Shown: positions 17,194-26,682 of the stretch, one piece after another
Layout of the letters: each line of letters opens with the position of its first letter
Numbering within the stretch: position 1 is the first letter of the stretch
From: Bacillus licheniformis DSM 13 = ATCC 14580
Lineage (GTDB): Bacteria > Bacillota > Bacilli > Bacillales > Bacillaceae
Direction of reading: 5' to 3'
NCBI RefSeq assembly: GCF_000011645.1
Contig: NC_006270.3
Coordinates: 1,857,501 to 1,921,500, forward strand
Length of the DNA stretch: 64,000 nt
Notes under the pieces: generated by a model
Seen by the model: only the letters and a program-made list of their open reading frames with translations
What the model was told of the DNA's origin: nothing
Databases searched by the model: none
Program-made: the position numbers and the translations under genes

Positions 17194-18096
17194 GTGACTG
17201 AACTAGGAAATCGGCTGAAAGAAGCCAGAGAGGAAAAAGGGATGTCATTGGACGACCTTCAGGCGGCCACAAAGATCCAAAAAAGGTATTTAACGGCCCT
17301 TGAAGAAGGAAACTATGATATCATTCCGGGGAAATTTTATGTGAGGGCTTTTATCAAGCAGTACGCCGAAGCTGTCGGCCTCGACTCGGAGCACTTGTTT
17401 GAAGAGTTTAAAAAAGATATCCCTAATTCTTACAATGATGAGGTTTCTGAGAAGCTTTCTTCAATCAAGCCGCAGAGGGAGCTTCCCAAGTCTGCCTCAA
17501 AAGCGCTTGAACTTTTGCCCACCTTGCTTGTGGCAGCCGGCGTTATCGTTGTGATCGCGATCATTTACGTCATTGTTCAGGCTGTAAACGGCGGAGGGAA
17601 TCAGCAGGCTGAAGGGCCTAAAACAGAGGAATCGCAAAGCAAGTACGACGTCTCAAAAGATTCCCCGCTGACTAAGGAAAATCAACAGAACACGGATGCG
17701 CAGAAAGACAGCGCTGAAGGCGACAAAGAAAAAAAGGATCAGCAGTCTGATGAGAACGACAAGCTGACCATTAAAGCGACCGCAAGCGAAGGCTCTTCCA
17801 CAACCTATGAAGTATCAGGATCCGACAAGCTGGAGCTTGAAGTAAAGGCAAGCGAAAACTCATGGGTCAGAGTGCGCGACGAGAAAGGAAGCTCTCTTAA
17901 AGAAGGAATGATGAAAAAAGGGGAAACCTTTCAAAAGAATATAACCGATCAATCGCAAATTGATTTGCGGATCGGATATGCGCCGGGCGTTGAAATTAAA
18001 ATCAACGGAGAAGTTCTTTCTTACAAGCTCGATCCTAAGACTGTGATGACACAAAACATAACGATTCAAAATAAAAAGGAGGAAAAGTCATCTTAA
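17194..18096 (+). CDS. rodZ: Cell-shape protein RodZ (YmfM)
   Basis: Membrane protein linking MreB filaments to wall synthesis; 300 residues. The start is GTG 17194 (MTELGNRLKEAREEKG) after GGAAGGTG; a GTG at 17185 lies inside the ribosome site. Domains in order are an N-terminal XRE-type helix-turn-helix (1-75), a basic stretch, one membrane helix (about 105-127), a glutamate/lysine/glutamine-rich linker (130-190) and a C-terminal DUF4115 beta domain. It lies next to pgsA as in B. subtilis. Confidence 0.93.
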   Translation: MTELGNRLKEAREEKGMSLDDLQAATKIQKRYLTALEEGNYDIIPGKFYVRAFIKQYAEAVGLDSEHLFEEFKKDIPNSYNDEVSEKLSSIKPQRELPKSASKALELLPTLLVAAGVIVVIAIIYVIVQAVNGGGNQQAEGPKTEESQSKYDVSKDSPLTKENQQNTDAQKDSAEGDKEKKDQQSDENDKLTIKATASEGSSTTYEVSGSDKLELEVKASENSWVRVRDEKGSSLKEGMMKKGETFQKNITDQSQIDLRIGYAPGVEIKINGEVLSYKLDPKTVMTQNITIQNKKEEKSS

Positions 18097-18115
18097 TTGC
18101 ACAGATGACTTTTTC
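18083..18115 (+). terminator. Terminator overlapping the rodZ stop
   Basis: AAAAGTCATCT (18083-18093) pairs perfectly with AGATGACTTTT (18103-18113). The rodZ stop codon is in the loop and the T-run is partly in the stem. Confidence 0.7.
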
Positions 18116-18162
18116 TTGCGTTCATCATCATTAGGAAAACATACATATATGGAGGAACCTTT

Positions 18163-18744
18163 ATGTTTAATTTACCGAATAAAATCACGCTTTCTAGAAT
18201 CGCATTAATTCCTGTTTTTATGGTCATCATGCTTGTGCCGTTTCAGTGGGGGGCTGTCTCCTTCGGCAGCGAGTCGATTCCGGTCACCCATTTGATCGGC
18301 GCACTGCTGTTTATTTTCGCTTCGGTCACCGATTGGGTTGACGGCTATTATGCAAGAAAGCTGAACCTTGTAACAAACTTTGGGAAATTCCTTGACCCGC
18401 TTGCAGACAAGCTGCTCGTGTCTTCCGCTTTGATTATTCTGGTGCATTACCATCTTGCTCCGGCCTGGATGGCCATTGTCATTATCAGCCGGGAATTTGC
18501 CGTAACGGGACTGCGGCTCGTCCTTGCGGGAACGGGGGAAGTCGTCGCAGCCAACATGCTTGGAAAAGTGAAAACATGGGCCCAGATCATCGCGATCTCT
18601 GCCCTTTTGCTTCACAATCTCCCATTTGAGCTTGTATCCTTCCCGTTCGGCTCTCTTGCTTTATGGGTGGCTGTCTTTTTCACAGTCGTATCCGGCTGGG
18701 ATTATTTCGCTAAAAACTGGGATGCTTTAAAAACATCGAACTAA
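18163..18744 (+). CDS. pgsA: CDP-diacylglycerol-glycerol-3-phosphate phosphatidyltransferase
   Basis: Makes phosphatidylglycerol phosphate, the precursor of phosphatidylglycerol and cardiolipin, in the membrane. 193 residues from ATG 18163 after ATGGAGG. The CDP-alcohol phosphotransferase signature with its conserved aspartates is visible ([10 protein letters not shown], then [10 protein letters not shown]). Several hydrophobic helices span the remainder. Confidence 0.96.
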
Positions 18745-18763
18745 ACGTAGGGAAGTGGAAACA

Positions 18764-20014
18764 ATGAAGTTGGAAAGAAAAGCGGAAATTATCGCTGTCG
18801 GCTCTGAGCTTCTGCTCGGACAAATCGTTAATACAAATGCTCAGTTTATCAGCAGGCATTTGGCCGAAATCGGCATTAACGTCTTTTATCACACGGCGGT
18901 GGGAGACAATCCGGAGCGCCTTAAACAAGTCATTCAGACAGCGCAGCAAAGGTCTGACTTCATCATTTTTTCGGGAGGCCTCGGACCGACGAAAGACGAT
19001 CTGACAAAAGAAACGATCGCCGAAGTTGTCGGGCGCCCTCTTAAGCTCGACGATGAAGCCTTCGAATCGATTCAGGATTACTTCAAAAAAACGAACCGGG
19101 AGATGTCGCCGAACAACCGCAAACAGGCGCTGATCCTCGAAGGATCCGATGTTCTGCCGAACCGCTTTGGGATGGCTCCGGGAATGCTGCTTGAGCATGA
19201 ATCGCGCTTTTATATGCTTCTGCCGGGACCTCCGAAAGAGCTGGAGCCGATGTTTGAAAACGAAGCGAAGCCGCTGATTTTGGAAAAGCTCGGCTCGAGG
19301 GAAAAGATCGTGTCAAGGGTGCTGCGCTTCTTCGGCATCGGTGAATCCCAGCTTGAAACCGATTTGGAAGATCTCATCGATGCGCAGACTAATCCGACAA
19401 TCGCTCCGCTTGCGGCAGACGGGGAAGTCACGCTCAGGCTTACGGCAAAGCATGCGGATCCGGAGGAGACAAACCGCTTGTTAAAAGAAACGGAAGACCG
19501 CATTTTGGAGCGGGTCGGAGAATTCTTTTACGGGTATGATGATACATCCCTCGCAGAAGAGCTTGCGAAAGCATGCCGGAGCAAGGGTATGACTCTGGCT
19601 GCTGCGGAAAGCTTTACAGGCGGGCTTTTTTCCAGCTGGCTGACGGAAATGAGCGGCGCTTCCGAATATTTCAAAGGCGGCGCCGTCTGCTACACAAACG
19701 AATTGAAAGTGTCAGCGGCCGGCGTTTCGGAAGACACGCTGCAGCGCTATGGTGCGGTCAGCGCGCAATGCGCTAAAGAGCTCGCCGCAGGCATCAGAGT
19801 CAAGACAGGAAGCGATATCGGCATCAGCTTCACTGGAGTAGCCGGGCCGAATACGCAAGAAGGCCATCCGGCTGGAAAGGTGTTTATCGGCATCTCCGTG
19901 AAGGACCAGGCTGAGGAAGCGTTCGAATTTCAGTTCGCCGGATCCAGGTCTGCGGTGCGGAAGCGTTCTGCCAAATACGGCTGCCATCTGTTGCTGAAAA
20001 TGATGGAAAAATAA
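18764..20014 (+). CDS. cinA: CinA-family protein
   Basis: 416 residues, the B. subtilis length. The start is ATG 18764; a GTG at 18755 lies within the AGGGAAGTGG ribosome site. The N-terminal MoaB/MogA-like domain shows [15 protein letters not shown] and [11 protein letters not shown]. The C-terminal CinA amidohydrolase domain (nicotinamide-nucleotide deamidase type) shows [15 protein letters not shown] and [12 protein letters not shown]. In B. subtilis it is competence-inducible and sits upstream of recA. Confidence 0.94.
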
Positions 20015-20096
20015 GCGGAAACCGGATTTTCGGAATATCTTTCTTTCGAAAAAGGCCATTCCATTTTAGGAGATCGATTTTTCCTCTTAAAAAAAT

Positions 20097-20110
20097 CGAA
20101 TATGCGTTCG
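20097..20110 (+). promoter_or_regulatory. LexA (DinR) operator of recA
   Basis: CGAATATGCGTTCG fits the Bacillus SOS box (CGAAC-N4-GTTCG) with one mismatch and lies eight bases before the recA -35. It places recA under the DNA-damage response. Confidence 0.93.
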
Positions 20111-20118
20111 CTTTTTTC

Positions 20119-20147
20119 TTGGCAAATCCGCATAAACAAGGTATAGT
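20119..20147 (+). promoter_or_regulatory. Sigma-A promoter of recA
   Basis: TTGGCA (20119-20124) and TATAGT (20142-20147) are separated by 17 bases, directly downstream of the LexA box. Confidence 0.85.
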
Positions 20148-20181
20148 AGATATAGCGGAAGTGATAAAGGAGGAAAATAGA

Positions 20182-21228
20182 ATGAGTGATCGTCAGGCAG
20201 CCTTAGATATGGCGCTTAAACAAATAGAAAAGCAGTTTGGTAAAGGTTCGATTATGAAACTCGGCGAACAAACTGAAACGAGAATTTCAACAGTTCCGAG
20301 CGGTTCTTTAGCGCTCGATGCGGCTCTTGGAGTGGGCGGATACCCGCGCGGCCGGATTATTGAAGTATACGGGCCTGAAAGCTCCGGTAAAACGACGGTG
20401 GCGCTTCATGCGATTGCCGAAGTTCAGCAGCAGGGCGGACAAGCGGCGTTCATCGACGCCGAACACGCGCTTGATCCCGTCTATGCACAAAAGCTGGGCG
20501 TCAACATTGATGAGCTTTTGCTGTCACAGCCTGATACGGGCGAGCAGGCGCTCGAAATCGCTGAAGCCCTTGTCAGAAGCGGAGCGGTGGATATCGTTGT
20601 CATCGACTCTGTAGCAGCGCTTGTGCCGAAAGCTGAAATCGAAGGAGATATGGGGGATTCCCACGTCGGTTTGCAGGCCAGACTGATGTCTCAGGCGCTT
20701 CGCAAGCTTTCCGGAGCGATCAATAAATCGAAGACCATCGCGATCTTTATCAACCAGATTCGTGAAAAAGTCGGTGTCATGTTTGGAAATCCTGAGACGA
20801 CGCCAGGCGGAAGAGCGCTGAAATTCTACTCTTCTGTCCGCCTTGAAGTGCGCCGCGCAGAGCAGCTGAAACAAGGCAACGACGTCATGGGGAACAAGAC
20901 GAAAATCAAAGTCGTGAAAAACAAAGTGGCACCTCCATTCCGGACAGCCGAAGTGGACATTATGTACGGGGAAGGAATTTCAAAAGAAGGGGAAATCATC
21001 GACCTCGGAACAGAGCTTGACATCGTTCAAAAGAGCGGTGCATGGTACTCTTATCAGGAGGAACGCCTTGGACAAGGCCGTGAAAACGCCAAACAGTTCC
21101 TGAAAGAAAACAAGGATATCCTTTTGATGATTCAAGAGCAGATCCGGGAGCACTACGGTTTGGATACTGGAGGCGCTGCTCCTGCACAGGAAGACGAGGC
21201 CCAAGCTCAGGAAGAACTCGAGTTTTAA
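20182..21228 (+). CDS. recA: Recombinase RecA
   Basis: ATP-dependent strand-exchange protein and co-protease for LexA. 348 residues from ATG 20182 after AAGGAGG; the in-frame codons upstream overlap the promoter. Walker A is GPESSGKT (about residue 64-71). The family segments VDSVAALVPKAEI and NQIREKVGVMFG (DNA-binding loop region) are intact, and the C-terminus is acidic. Expression should rise on DNA damage through the LexA box. Confidence 0.98.
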   Translation: MSDRQAALDMALKQIEKQFGKGSIMKLGEQTETRISTVPSGSLALDAALGVGGYPRGRIIEVYGPESSGKTTVALHAIAEVQQQGGQAAFIDAEHALDPVYAQKLGVNIDELLLSQPDTGEQALEIAEALVRSGAVDIVVIDSVAALVPKAEIEGDMGDSHVGLQARLMSQALRKLSGAINKSKTIAIFINQIREKVGVMFGNPETTPGGRALKFYSSVRLEVRRAEQLKQGNDVMGNKTKIKVVKNKVAPPFRTAEVDIMYGEGISKEGEIIDLGTELDIVQKSGAWYSYQEERLGQGRENAKQFLKENKDILLMIQEQIREHYGLDTGGAAPAQEDEAQAQEELEF

Positions 21229-21242
21229 TCATGAAACGTGTG

Positions 21243-21277
21243 AAAGGCTGCCGGCCCGATCGGCAGCCTTTTACTTT
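21243..21277 (+). terminator. Intrinsic terminator of recA
   Basis: AAAGGCTGCCG (21243-21253) pairs perfectly with CGGCAGCCTTT (21261-21271), ending in a T-rich tail. Confidence 0.9.
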
Positions 21278-21368
21278 ATTCTTCGCTTTCAGGCGCTTCT
21301 CTTCCATCCATCCTCTTCATGAGGGCAGTTTGAAAGGCGTTTAATCCAGAAACGTTAAGACCGTAAGC

Positions 21369-21397
21369 TTGACAAGTATTTCCCACACAATTACAAT
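21369..21397 (+). promoter_or_regulatory. Sigma-A promoter of rny
   Basis: Perfect TTGACA (21369-21374) and TACAAT (21392-21397) with 17-base spacing. The predicted start near 21404 gives a leader of about 165 bases. Apart from this promoter and the recA terminator, the 340-base recA-rny gap holds nothing I can identify. B. subtilis has pbpX at this place. Confidence 0.8.
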
Positions 21398-21568
21398 GAA
21401 ATTGTATCACTTGTTTTTCTTAACATGATTGATAAACATTTAAACTTGACAAGGGCTGTGAATCCGCTTCACTCCCTGTGAAGGTTCTGTATGTTGAGAA
21501 GAAGTACAATGTACATGCCGACACTTACTTTTAGCAAGACAAGTTCATAGCAAGAGGAGGTGAAAGTT

Positions 21569-23128
21569 ATGAGTCCTTTAGCAATTCTCATCTCCATTTT
21601 GCTGAGCCTATTCTGTTTAGTTGTTGGCTACTATGTTCGTAAAATCATTGCCGAAGCAAAAATTTCAGGTGCGCGAAATGCAGCCGAACAAATTCTTGGA
21701 GACGCAAAGCGGGATGCTGAAGCGTTGAAAAAAGAAGCCCTTCTTGAAGCAAAGGACGAGATTCATACGCTTCGGATAGAAGCTGAACAAGAAGTTCGTG
21801 AAAGACGAAATGAGCTTCAAAAACAAGAAAACCGTTTACTTCAAAAGGAAGAGAACCTTGACCGAAAAGATGAATCATTAGATAAACGGGAAGCGATGTT
21901 GGAGAAGAAAGATCATTCTCTGAATGAACGACAACAACATATTGAAGAGATGGAAAGCAAAGTGGATGAAATGATTCGTATGCAGCAGTCAGAGTTGGAG
22001 CGTATTTCAAGTCTGACGCGAGATGAAGCGAAGCAAATCATTCTGGAACGGGTTGAAAACGAGCTTTCCCATGACATCGCGATCATGATGAAAGAAAGTG
22101 AAAATCGAGCGAAAGAAGAGGCTGATAAAAAGGCGAAAAATATTCTTTCATTGGCTTTACAGCGCTGTGCGGCAGATCATGTGGCCGAGACAACGGTTTC
22201 AGTTGTCAACCTTCCAAATGATGAGATGAAAGGCCGCATTATCGGACGTGAAGGACGTAATATCCGTACATTGGAAACATTGACGGGGATCGATCTGATC
22301 ATCGACGATACGCCGGAAGCCGTTATCCTTTCAGGATTTGATCCGATCAGGCGTGAAACAGCCAGGATCGCTCTTGATAAACTCGTTCAGGATGGCCGCA
22401 TTCATCCTGCCAGAATCGAAGAAATGGTTGAGAAATCCCGCCGTGAAGTGGATGATTACATCCGCGAAATGGGTGAACAGACGACGTTTGAAGTTGGAGT
22501 TCACGGTCTTCATCCCGATTTAATCAAAATCCTCGGCCGCTTGAAGTTCAGAACGAGCTACGGACAGAATGTACTGAAACATTCAATGGAAGTGGCGTTT
22601 CTGACAGGCTTGATGGCTTCAGAGCTCGGAGAAGACGTAACGCTCGCAAAAAGGGCAGGACTTCTTCATGATATCGGGAAAGCGATTGACCATGAGGTGG
22701 AAGGAAGCCACGTTGAAATCGGTGTGGAACTGGCCACCAAGTATAAAGAGCATCCAGTTGTCATCAACAGTATCGCATCTCACCACGGAGATCAGGAGCC
22801 GACTTCCATCATCGCCGTGCTCGTGGCCGCAGCCGATGCGCTGTCTGCCGCAAGACCAGGCGCAAGAAGCGAAACGCTCGAAAACTATATTCGCAGGCTT
22901 GAAAAACTGGAAGAAATCTCCGAATCATACGAAGGTGTTGAAAAATCATTCGCGATACAAGCGGGACGAGAGGTGCGGATCATGGTCAAACCTGACTCAA
23001 TCAATGATCTTGAAGCCCATCGTTTGGCGCGTGATATTCGAAAACGAATTGAGGACGAGCTTGACTACCCTGGACACATCAAGGTAACCGTAATCAGGGA
23101 AACGAGAGCCGTTGAATACGCAAAATAA
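21569..23128 (+). CDS. rny: Ribonuclease Y
   Basis: Membrane-anchored endoribonuclease that starts decay of many mRNAs. 519 residues from ATG 21569 after GAGGAGGTG. Order of domains: an N-terminal membrane helix (about 3-24), a long charged coiled coil (30-190), a KH RNA-binding domain (GRIIGREGRNIRTLE) and an HD hydrolase domain (LLHDIGKAIDHE). In the segment HSMEVAFLTG the residue before LTG is Phe where B. subtilis has His; the HD metal pair itself is intact. Confidence 0.96.
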   Translation: MSPLAILISILLSLFCLVVGYYVRKIIAEAKISGARNAAEQILGDAKRDAEALKKEALLEAKDEIHTLRIEAEQEVRERRNELQKQENRLLQKEENLDRKDESLDKREAMLEKKDHSLNERQQHIEEMESKVDEMIRMQQSELERISSLTRDEAKQIILERVENELSHDIAIMMKESENRAKEEADKKAKNILSLALQRCAADHVAETTVSVVNLPNDEMKGRIIGREGRNIRTLETLTGIDLIIDDTPEAVILSGFDPIRRETARIALDKLVQDGRIHPARIEEMVEKSRREVDDYIREMGEQTTFEVGVHGLHPDLIKILGRLKFRTSYGQNVLKHSMEVAFLTGLMASELGEDVTLAKRAGLLHDIGKAIDHEVEGSHVEIGVELATKYKEHPVVINSIASHHGDQEPTSIIAVLVAAADALSAARPGARSETLENYIRRLEKLEEISESYEGVEKSFAIQAGREVRIMVKPDSINDLEAHRLARDIRKRIEDELDYPGHIKVTVIRETRAVEYAK

Positions 23129-23159
23129 AGTGGTGCGAATGCGCCACTTTATTTTTTTG
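23127..23159 (+). terminator. Intrinsic terminator of rny
   Basis: AAAGTGGTGC (23127-23136) pairs with GCGCCACTTT (23141-23150), with one G-U pair and a GAAT loop, followed by ATTTTTTT. Confidence 0.9.
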
Positions 23160-23214
23160 TTTCCTTGTGTAACACTATAATTAAAACCTATTTAAAAAAA
23201 GAAAGGGTCAAATT

Positions 23215-24012
23215 ATGAGAATTTTATTTATTGGAGATGTCGTCGGTTCGCCCGGCAGAGACATGATCAAAACCTATTTGCCGAAGCTGAAGCTCAAATA
23301 TAAACCGAATGCCGTCATCGTCAACGGAGAAAACGCCGCACACGGAAAAGGCATTACCGAAAAAATATATCACCAGCTCATTCAAGCTGGAGCCGACGTT
23401 CTCACGATGGGAAACCACACATGGGATAAAAGGGAAATATTTGATTTTATTGATGATGCGCCGCAGATCGTCAGACCCGCCAATTTTCCCGAGGGCACGC
23501 CTGGAAAAGGCATCACATACATAAAAACAAACGGTTCGAAGGAACTGGCTGTGATCAATTTGCAAGGCCGCACTTTTCTGCCTGCGATCGATTGCCCATT
23601 TCGAAAAGCTGATGAATTAATAGAAGAAGCGTCAAAAAGAACGCCGTTCATCTTTATCGATTTTCATGCCGAAGCGACAAGCGAAAAGCAGGCGATCGGC
23701 TGGTATACGGACGGCCGCGTTTCAGCGGTTGTCGGAACGCACACGCATGTTCAGACAGCGGACAACCGCATTCTTCCGAAAGGCACGGCATATATAACAG
23801 ACGTGGGGATGACTGGGCCTTACGACGGTATTCTCGGCGTCGACCGCGAGACGATTATCAAGCGTTTTAAAACGAGCCTGCCCGTCCGTTTTGAGATTGC
23901 CGAAGGCCGCACAACTCTGAGCGGAGTTGTCATCGACATCGACGAACAGAGCAAGAAAGCCGTTAAAATTGACCGGATATTAATTAATGACGACCACATG
24001 TTTTTTGAATAA
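23215..24012 (+). CDS. ymdB: Phosphodiesterase YmdB
   Basis: Calcineurin-like metallophosphoesterase, 265 residues against 264 in B. subtilis, where it hydrolyses cyclic nucleotides and governs the switch between motility and biofilm. Metal-binding motifs are visible in order: GDVVGSPGR (N-terminus), NGENAAHG, GNHTWDK, DFHAEATSEK and GTHTHVQTAD. It is preceded by the rny terminator and may have its own promoter. Confidence 0.95.
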   Translation: MRILFIGDVVGSPGRDMIKTYLPKLKLKYKPNAVIVNGENAAHGKGITEKIYHQLIQAGADVLTMGNHTWDKREIFDFIDDAPQIVRPANFPEGTPGKGITYIKTNGSKELAVINLQGRTFLPAIDCPFRKADELIEEASKRTPFIFIDFHAEATSEKQAIGWYTDGRVSAVVGTHTHVQTADNRILPKGTAYITDVGMTGPYDGILGVDRETIIKRFKTSLPVRFEIAEGRTTLSGVVIDIDEQSKKAVKIDRILINDDHMFFE

Positions 24013-24051
24013 CTAAACAGAAAATCATTTTAGAAAAATATTAAAAGGAAA

Positions 24052-24081
24052 GCAGGAATATCCCGGTCCTATCGTGAATAT
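24052..24081 (+). promoter_or_regulatory. Sigma-H promoter of spoVS
   Basis: GCAGGAATA (24052-24060) matches the sigma-H -35 (RnAGGAwww). CGTGAATAT (24073-24081) matches the -10 core GAATww, with 12 bases between. B. subtilis spoVS is sigma-H dependent. The leader is about 125 bases. Confidence 0.75.
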
Positions 24082-24213
24082 AGTAAAAATGGAAGGTACC
24101 CTGCTATTTTTGAAAAGCAATTAAAAGGGGATGGCTTTGAAAATAGCAACATCTAATAATGATTGTTCTAATGAACACTCACTTATCCATTGTAAACTTA
24201 AGGGGGAGCAGGA

Positions 24214-24474
24214 ATGGAAATATTAAAGGTTTCAGCAAAATCAAATCCAAACTCGGTCGCAGGTGCGCTCGCAGGAGTCTTGAGGGAACGAGGGGCTGCA
24301 GAAATTCAAGCAATCGGAGCTGGGGCATTAAATCAGGCTGTTAAAGCGGTAGCGATTGCACGGGGATTTGTAGCGCCGAGCGGAGTCGATCTGATTTGCA
24401 TTCCGGCGTTTACGGACATTCAAATTGACGGTGAAGAACGAACAGCGATTAAGCTAATCGTAGAGCCTCGCTGA
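24214..24474 (+). CDS. spoVS: Stage V sporulation protein S
   Basis: An 86-residue Alba-fold-type protein, near-invariant in Bacillus, needed for progress past stage V and affecting septation. The sequence begins MEILKVSAKSNPNSVAGALA, the family signature. The ribosome site AAGGGGGAG precedes ATG 24214. The sigma-H promoter upstream places it early in sporulation. Confidence 0.97.
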   Translation: MEILKVSAKSNPNSVAGALAGVLRERGAAEIQAIGAGALNQAVKAVAIARGFVAPSGVDLICIPAFTDIQIDGEERTAIKLIVEPR

Positions 24475-24503
24475 TAGAAAGATCACTCTTTTTCAAATGC
24501 TTC

Positions 24504-24537
24504 AACCTGCTTACTTTTACGTAAGCGGGTTGTTTTT
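24504..24537 (+). terminator. Intrinsic terminator of spoVS
   Basis: AACCTGCTTAC (24504-24514) pairs with GTAAGCGGGTT (24521-24531), with one G-U pair, followed by GTTTTT. Confidence 0.85.
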
Positions 24538-24578
24538 GGTTTGTCCGTTTTTGAAAAATCAGCCGGGAGAGGATCAAC

Positions 24579-25499
24579 ATGAAGATTTTTGATGCCCACT
24601 CTGATTTGCTGCTGAAGCTCTGGAAAAATCCGAAGCTCAATGAATACAGCGACCCGTCGCTTCAAACGCCGGTCCAAGCGCTTTTAAACGGAAAGGCGAA
24701 AGTGCAGTGTCTGGCGATTTTTCTGCCTGAAACCGTGCCAGACACAATAAGGCTTGAAATGGCGCTTATGCAGATCCAGCTGTTTCACGAAAAAATTGCA
24801 AAGTACAAGCGGATCAAACTGATCAAAAATAAAGCCGATATCGACAAGCTCAAAAGCGATGAAACCGGCATCATTTTAACGATGGAAGGCTGTGAGCCGA
24901 TCGCAAAAAACTTAAGGCTGTTTGACATCTTTTTTCAGCTCGGAGTCAGAAGTTTCGGCCTGACATGGAACTGGGCCAATACGTTCGCAGACGGCGCTTT
25001 AGAAGAAAGAAACGCCGGCTTGACTTCTTACGGGGAAAGACTGATTCGCAAGGCGAACAAAAACCGGGCATGGACAGATCTCTCCCATTTATCCGAAAAA
25101 AGCTTTTGGGGTGCGATTGAAACGGCGGCGTATCCGATCGCCTCTCATTCGAATGCCCGCAGCCTTTGCCCTCATCCGAGAAATTTAAAAGACGATCAAA
25201 TCAAAGCGCTTATTGATAAGAACGGCGTCATCGGCTTGACATTTGTCCCTGAATTCGTGAGAAACGGAAAAACGCCTGTGATCAAAGATATCCTCTCGCA
25301 TATTGACCATGTCTGCTCTTTAGGAGGCGAGCGGCATATCGGATTCGGGTCTGATTTTGACGGCATCGACCGTGTCATTCCGAATCTTGAAGCCCACAAA
25401 GATTACGGGAATCTGATCGAAGCGCTGCAGCGCTCATATACACCAAGTCAAGTCGACGGATTTCTCTTTCAAAATTTCATCAGCCGCATCCCATTTTAA
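24579..25499 (+). CDS. Membrane dipeptidase family (M19) protein
   Basis: 306 residues, zinc dipeptidase of the renal-dipeptidase fold. It begins MKIFDAHSDLLLKLW, with the N-terminal His-x-Asp metal pair. The bridging glutamate lies in MEGCEPI. Later metal and substrate histidines lie in DLSHLSEKSFW and ASHSNARSLCPHPRN, and the IGFGSDFDGID block closes the site. No signal peptide is seen, so it is likely cytoplasmic. It occupies the gap between spoVS and tdh that is closed in B. subtilis 168, from memory. Confidence 0.88.
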   Translation: MKIFDAHSDLLLKLWKNPKLNEYSDPSLQTPVQALLNGKAKVQCLAIFLPETVPDTIRLEMALMQIQLFHEKIAKYKRIKLIKNKADIDKLKSDETGIILTMEGCEPIAKNLRLFDIFFQLGVRSFGLTWNWANTFADGALEERNAGLTSYGERLIRKANKNRAWTDLSHLSEKSFWGAIETAAYPIASHSNARSLCPHPRNLKDDQIKALIDKNGVIGLTFVPEFVRNGKTPVIKDILSHIDHVCSLGGERHIGFGSDFDGIDRVIPNLEAHKDYGNLIEALQRSYTPSQVDGFLFQNFISRIPF

Positions 25500-25558
25500 A
25501 AAAATATCATACATTTTTCAGAGGGTGTTCATCTGTTTTCTCCAGAAGGACACTGGTG

Positions 25559-25587
25559 TTTACCAAGACTGATTATCGTGCTACAAT
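25559..25587 (+). promoter_or_regulatory. Promoter of tdh-kbl
   Basis: TTTACC (25559-25564) and an extended -10 TGCTACAAT (25579-25587) with 17-base spacing, 40 bases before the tdh start. Confidence 0.55.
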
Positions 25588-25626
25588 CCTTTTGTAAAGC
25601 GATTTTACAAAGGGGGTCTGTTCATC

Positions 25627-26667
25627 TTGGACGGAAATATGAAAGCGCTTATCAAGAAGCCGGGGGAGCCGGGCGCCAGCTTCGAGCTCGTCCCGATTCC
25701 GAAGATCGACAAACACGAGGTCCTGATCAAAGTCAAAGCCGCATCGATTTGCGGAACCGATGTCCATATTTATAATTGGGATGAATGGGCGAAAAGCAGG
25801 GTTAAACCGCCTTATGTGTTCGGCCACGAATTTTCCGGCGAAGTTGTTCAAGTGGGGGAAAATGTGACTACGGTAAAAGAAGGGGAGTATGTTTCGGCAG
25901 AAACGCACATCGTTTGCGGAAAGTGCCTGCCGTGTTTGACCGGAAAAGAGCATGTCTGCAAAAAAACGCTGATTCTCGGTGTCGATACAGACGGCTGTTT
26001 TGCTGAATATGTCAAAATGCCCGCCGCAAACATTTGGAAAAACCCGGCCGGCATGCCTGAGGATCTCGCTTCTATTCAAGAACCGCTCGGAAATGCCGTG
26101 CATACGGTTCTGACGGGAATGACGGCTGGAGTGAAAGTCGCTGTCGTCGGCTGCGGACCGATCGGACTGATGGCCGTGGCAGTTGCAAAAGCGTCTGGGG
26201 CGGCGCAGGTGATCGCCATCGATAAAAATGAATACAGGCTCGACCTTGCATTGCAAATGGGGGCAACCGATATCATCTCCGTTGAAAAAGAAGATCCGCT
26301 CAAAAATGTAAGCGCTTTAACAAATGGTGAAGGGGCGGACTTGGTTTGCGAAATGTCAGGCCATCCGACGGCAATCCGCCAAAGTTTAAAAATGGCGGCA
26401 AACGGAGGACGGGTTCATGTCTTAAGCTTGCCTGAGCATCCCGTATGCATCGACATGACAAATGATATCGTCTTTAAAGGATTGACGGTCCAAGGAATTA
26501 CCGGCCGCAAAATGTTTGAAACGTGGAGACAGGTCAGCGGTCTCCTCCAATCCGGCACGATTCAAATCAAGCCTGTCATCACTCACCGTTTCCCGATGGA
26601 AGAGTTTGAAAAAGGCTTTGAACTGATGAGAAAAGGGCAATGCGGCAAAGTCGTACTGATACCGTAG
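25627..26667 (+). CDS. tdh: L-threonine 3-dehydrogenase
   Basis: Zinc alcohol-dehydrogenase-family enzyme that oxidises threonine to 2-amino-3-ketobutyrate. 346 residues from TTG 25627, seven bases past AAAGGGGGTCTG; the ATG at 25639 is too far from that site. Visible are the catalytic zinc region (SICGTDVHIYNWD, GHEFSG), the four-cysteine structural zinc loop (CGKCLPCLTGKEHVC) and the NAD loop VGCGPIGLMAV. The product goes straight to Kbl, encoded 15 bases downstream. Confidence 0.96.
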   Translation: MDGNMKALIKKPGEPGASFELVPIPKIDKHEVLIKVKAASICGTDVHIYNWDEWAKSRVKPPYVFGHEFSGEVVQVGENVTTVKEGEYVSAETHIVCGKCLPCLTGKEHVCKKTLILGVDTDGCFAEYVKMPAANIWKNPAGMPEDLASIQEPLGNAVHTVLTGMTAGVKVAVVGCGPIGLMAVAVAKASGAAQVIAIDKNEYRLDLALQMGATDIISVEKEDPLKNVSALTNGEGADLVCEMSGHPTAIRQSLKMAANGGRVHVLSLPEHPVCIDMTNDIVFKGLTVQGITGRKMFETWRQVSGLLQSGTIQIKPVITHRFPMEEFEKGFELMRKGQCGKVVLIP

Positions 26668-26682
26668 AAAGGAGAGATTAAT

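Noticed and set aside
20074..20099. A/T-rich hairpin between cinA and recA as terminator
   Set aside because: The stem is almost all A-T and overlaps the LexA box and promoter region; it could be composition alone.
25637..25652. cre-like sequence TGAAAGCGCTTATCA in tdh
   Set aside because: It lies in the coding start and the final CA is out of register with the 14-base CcpA consensus.
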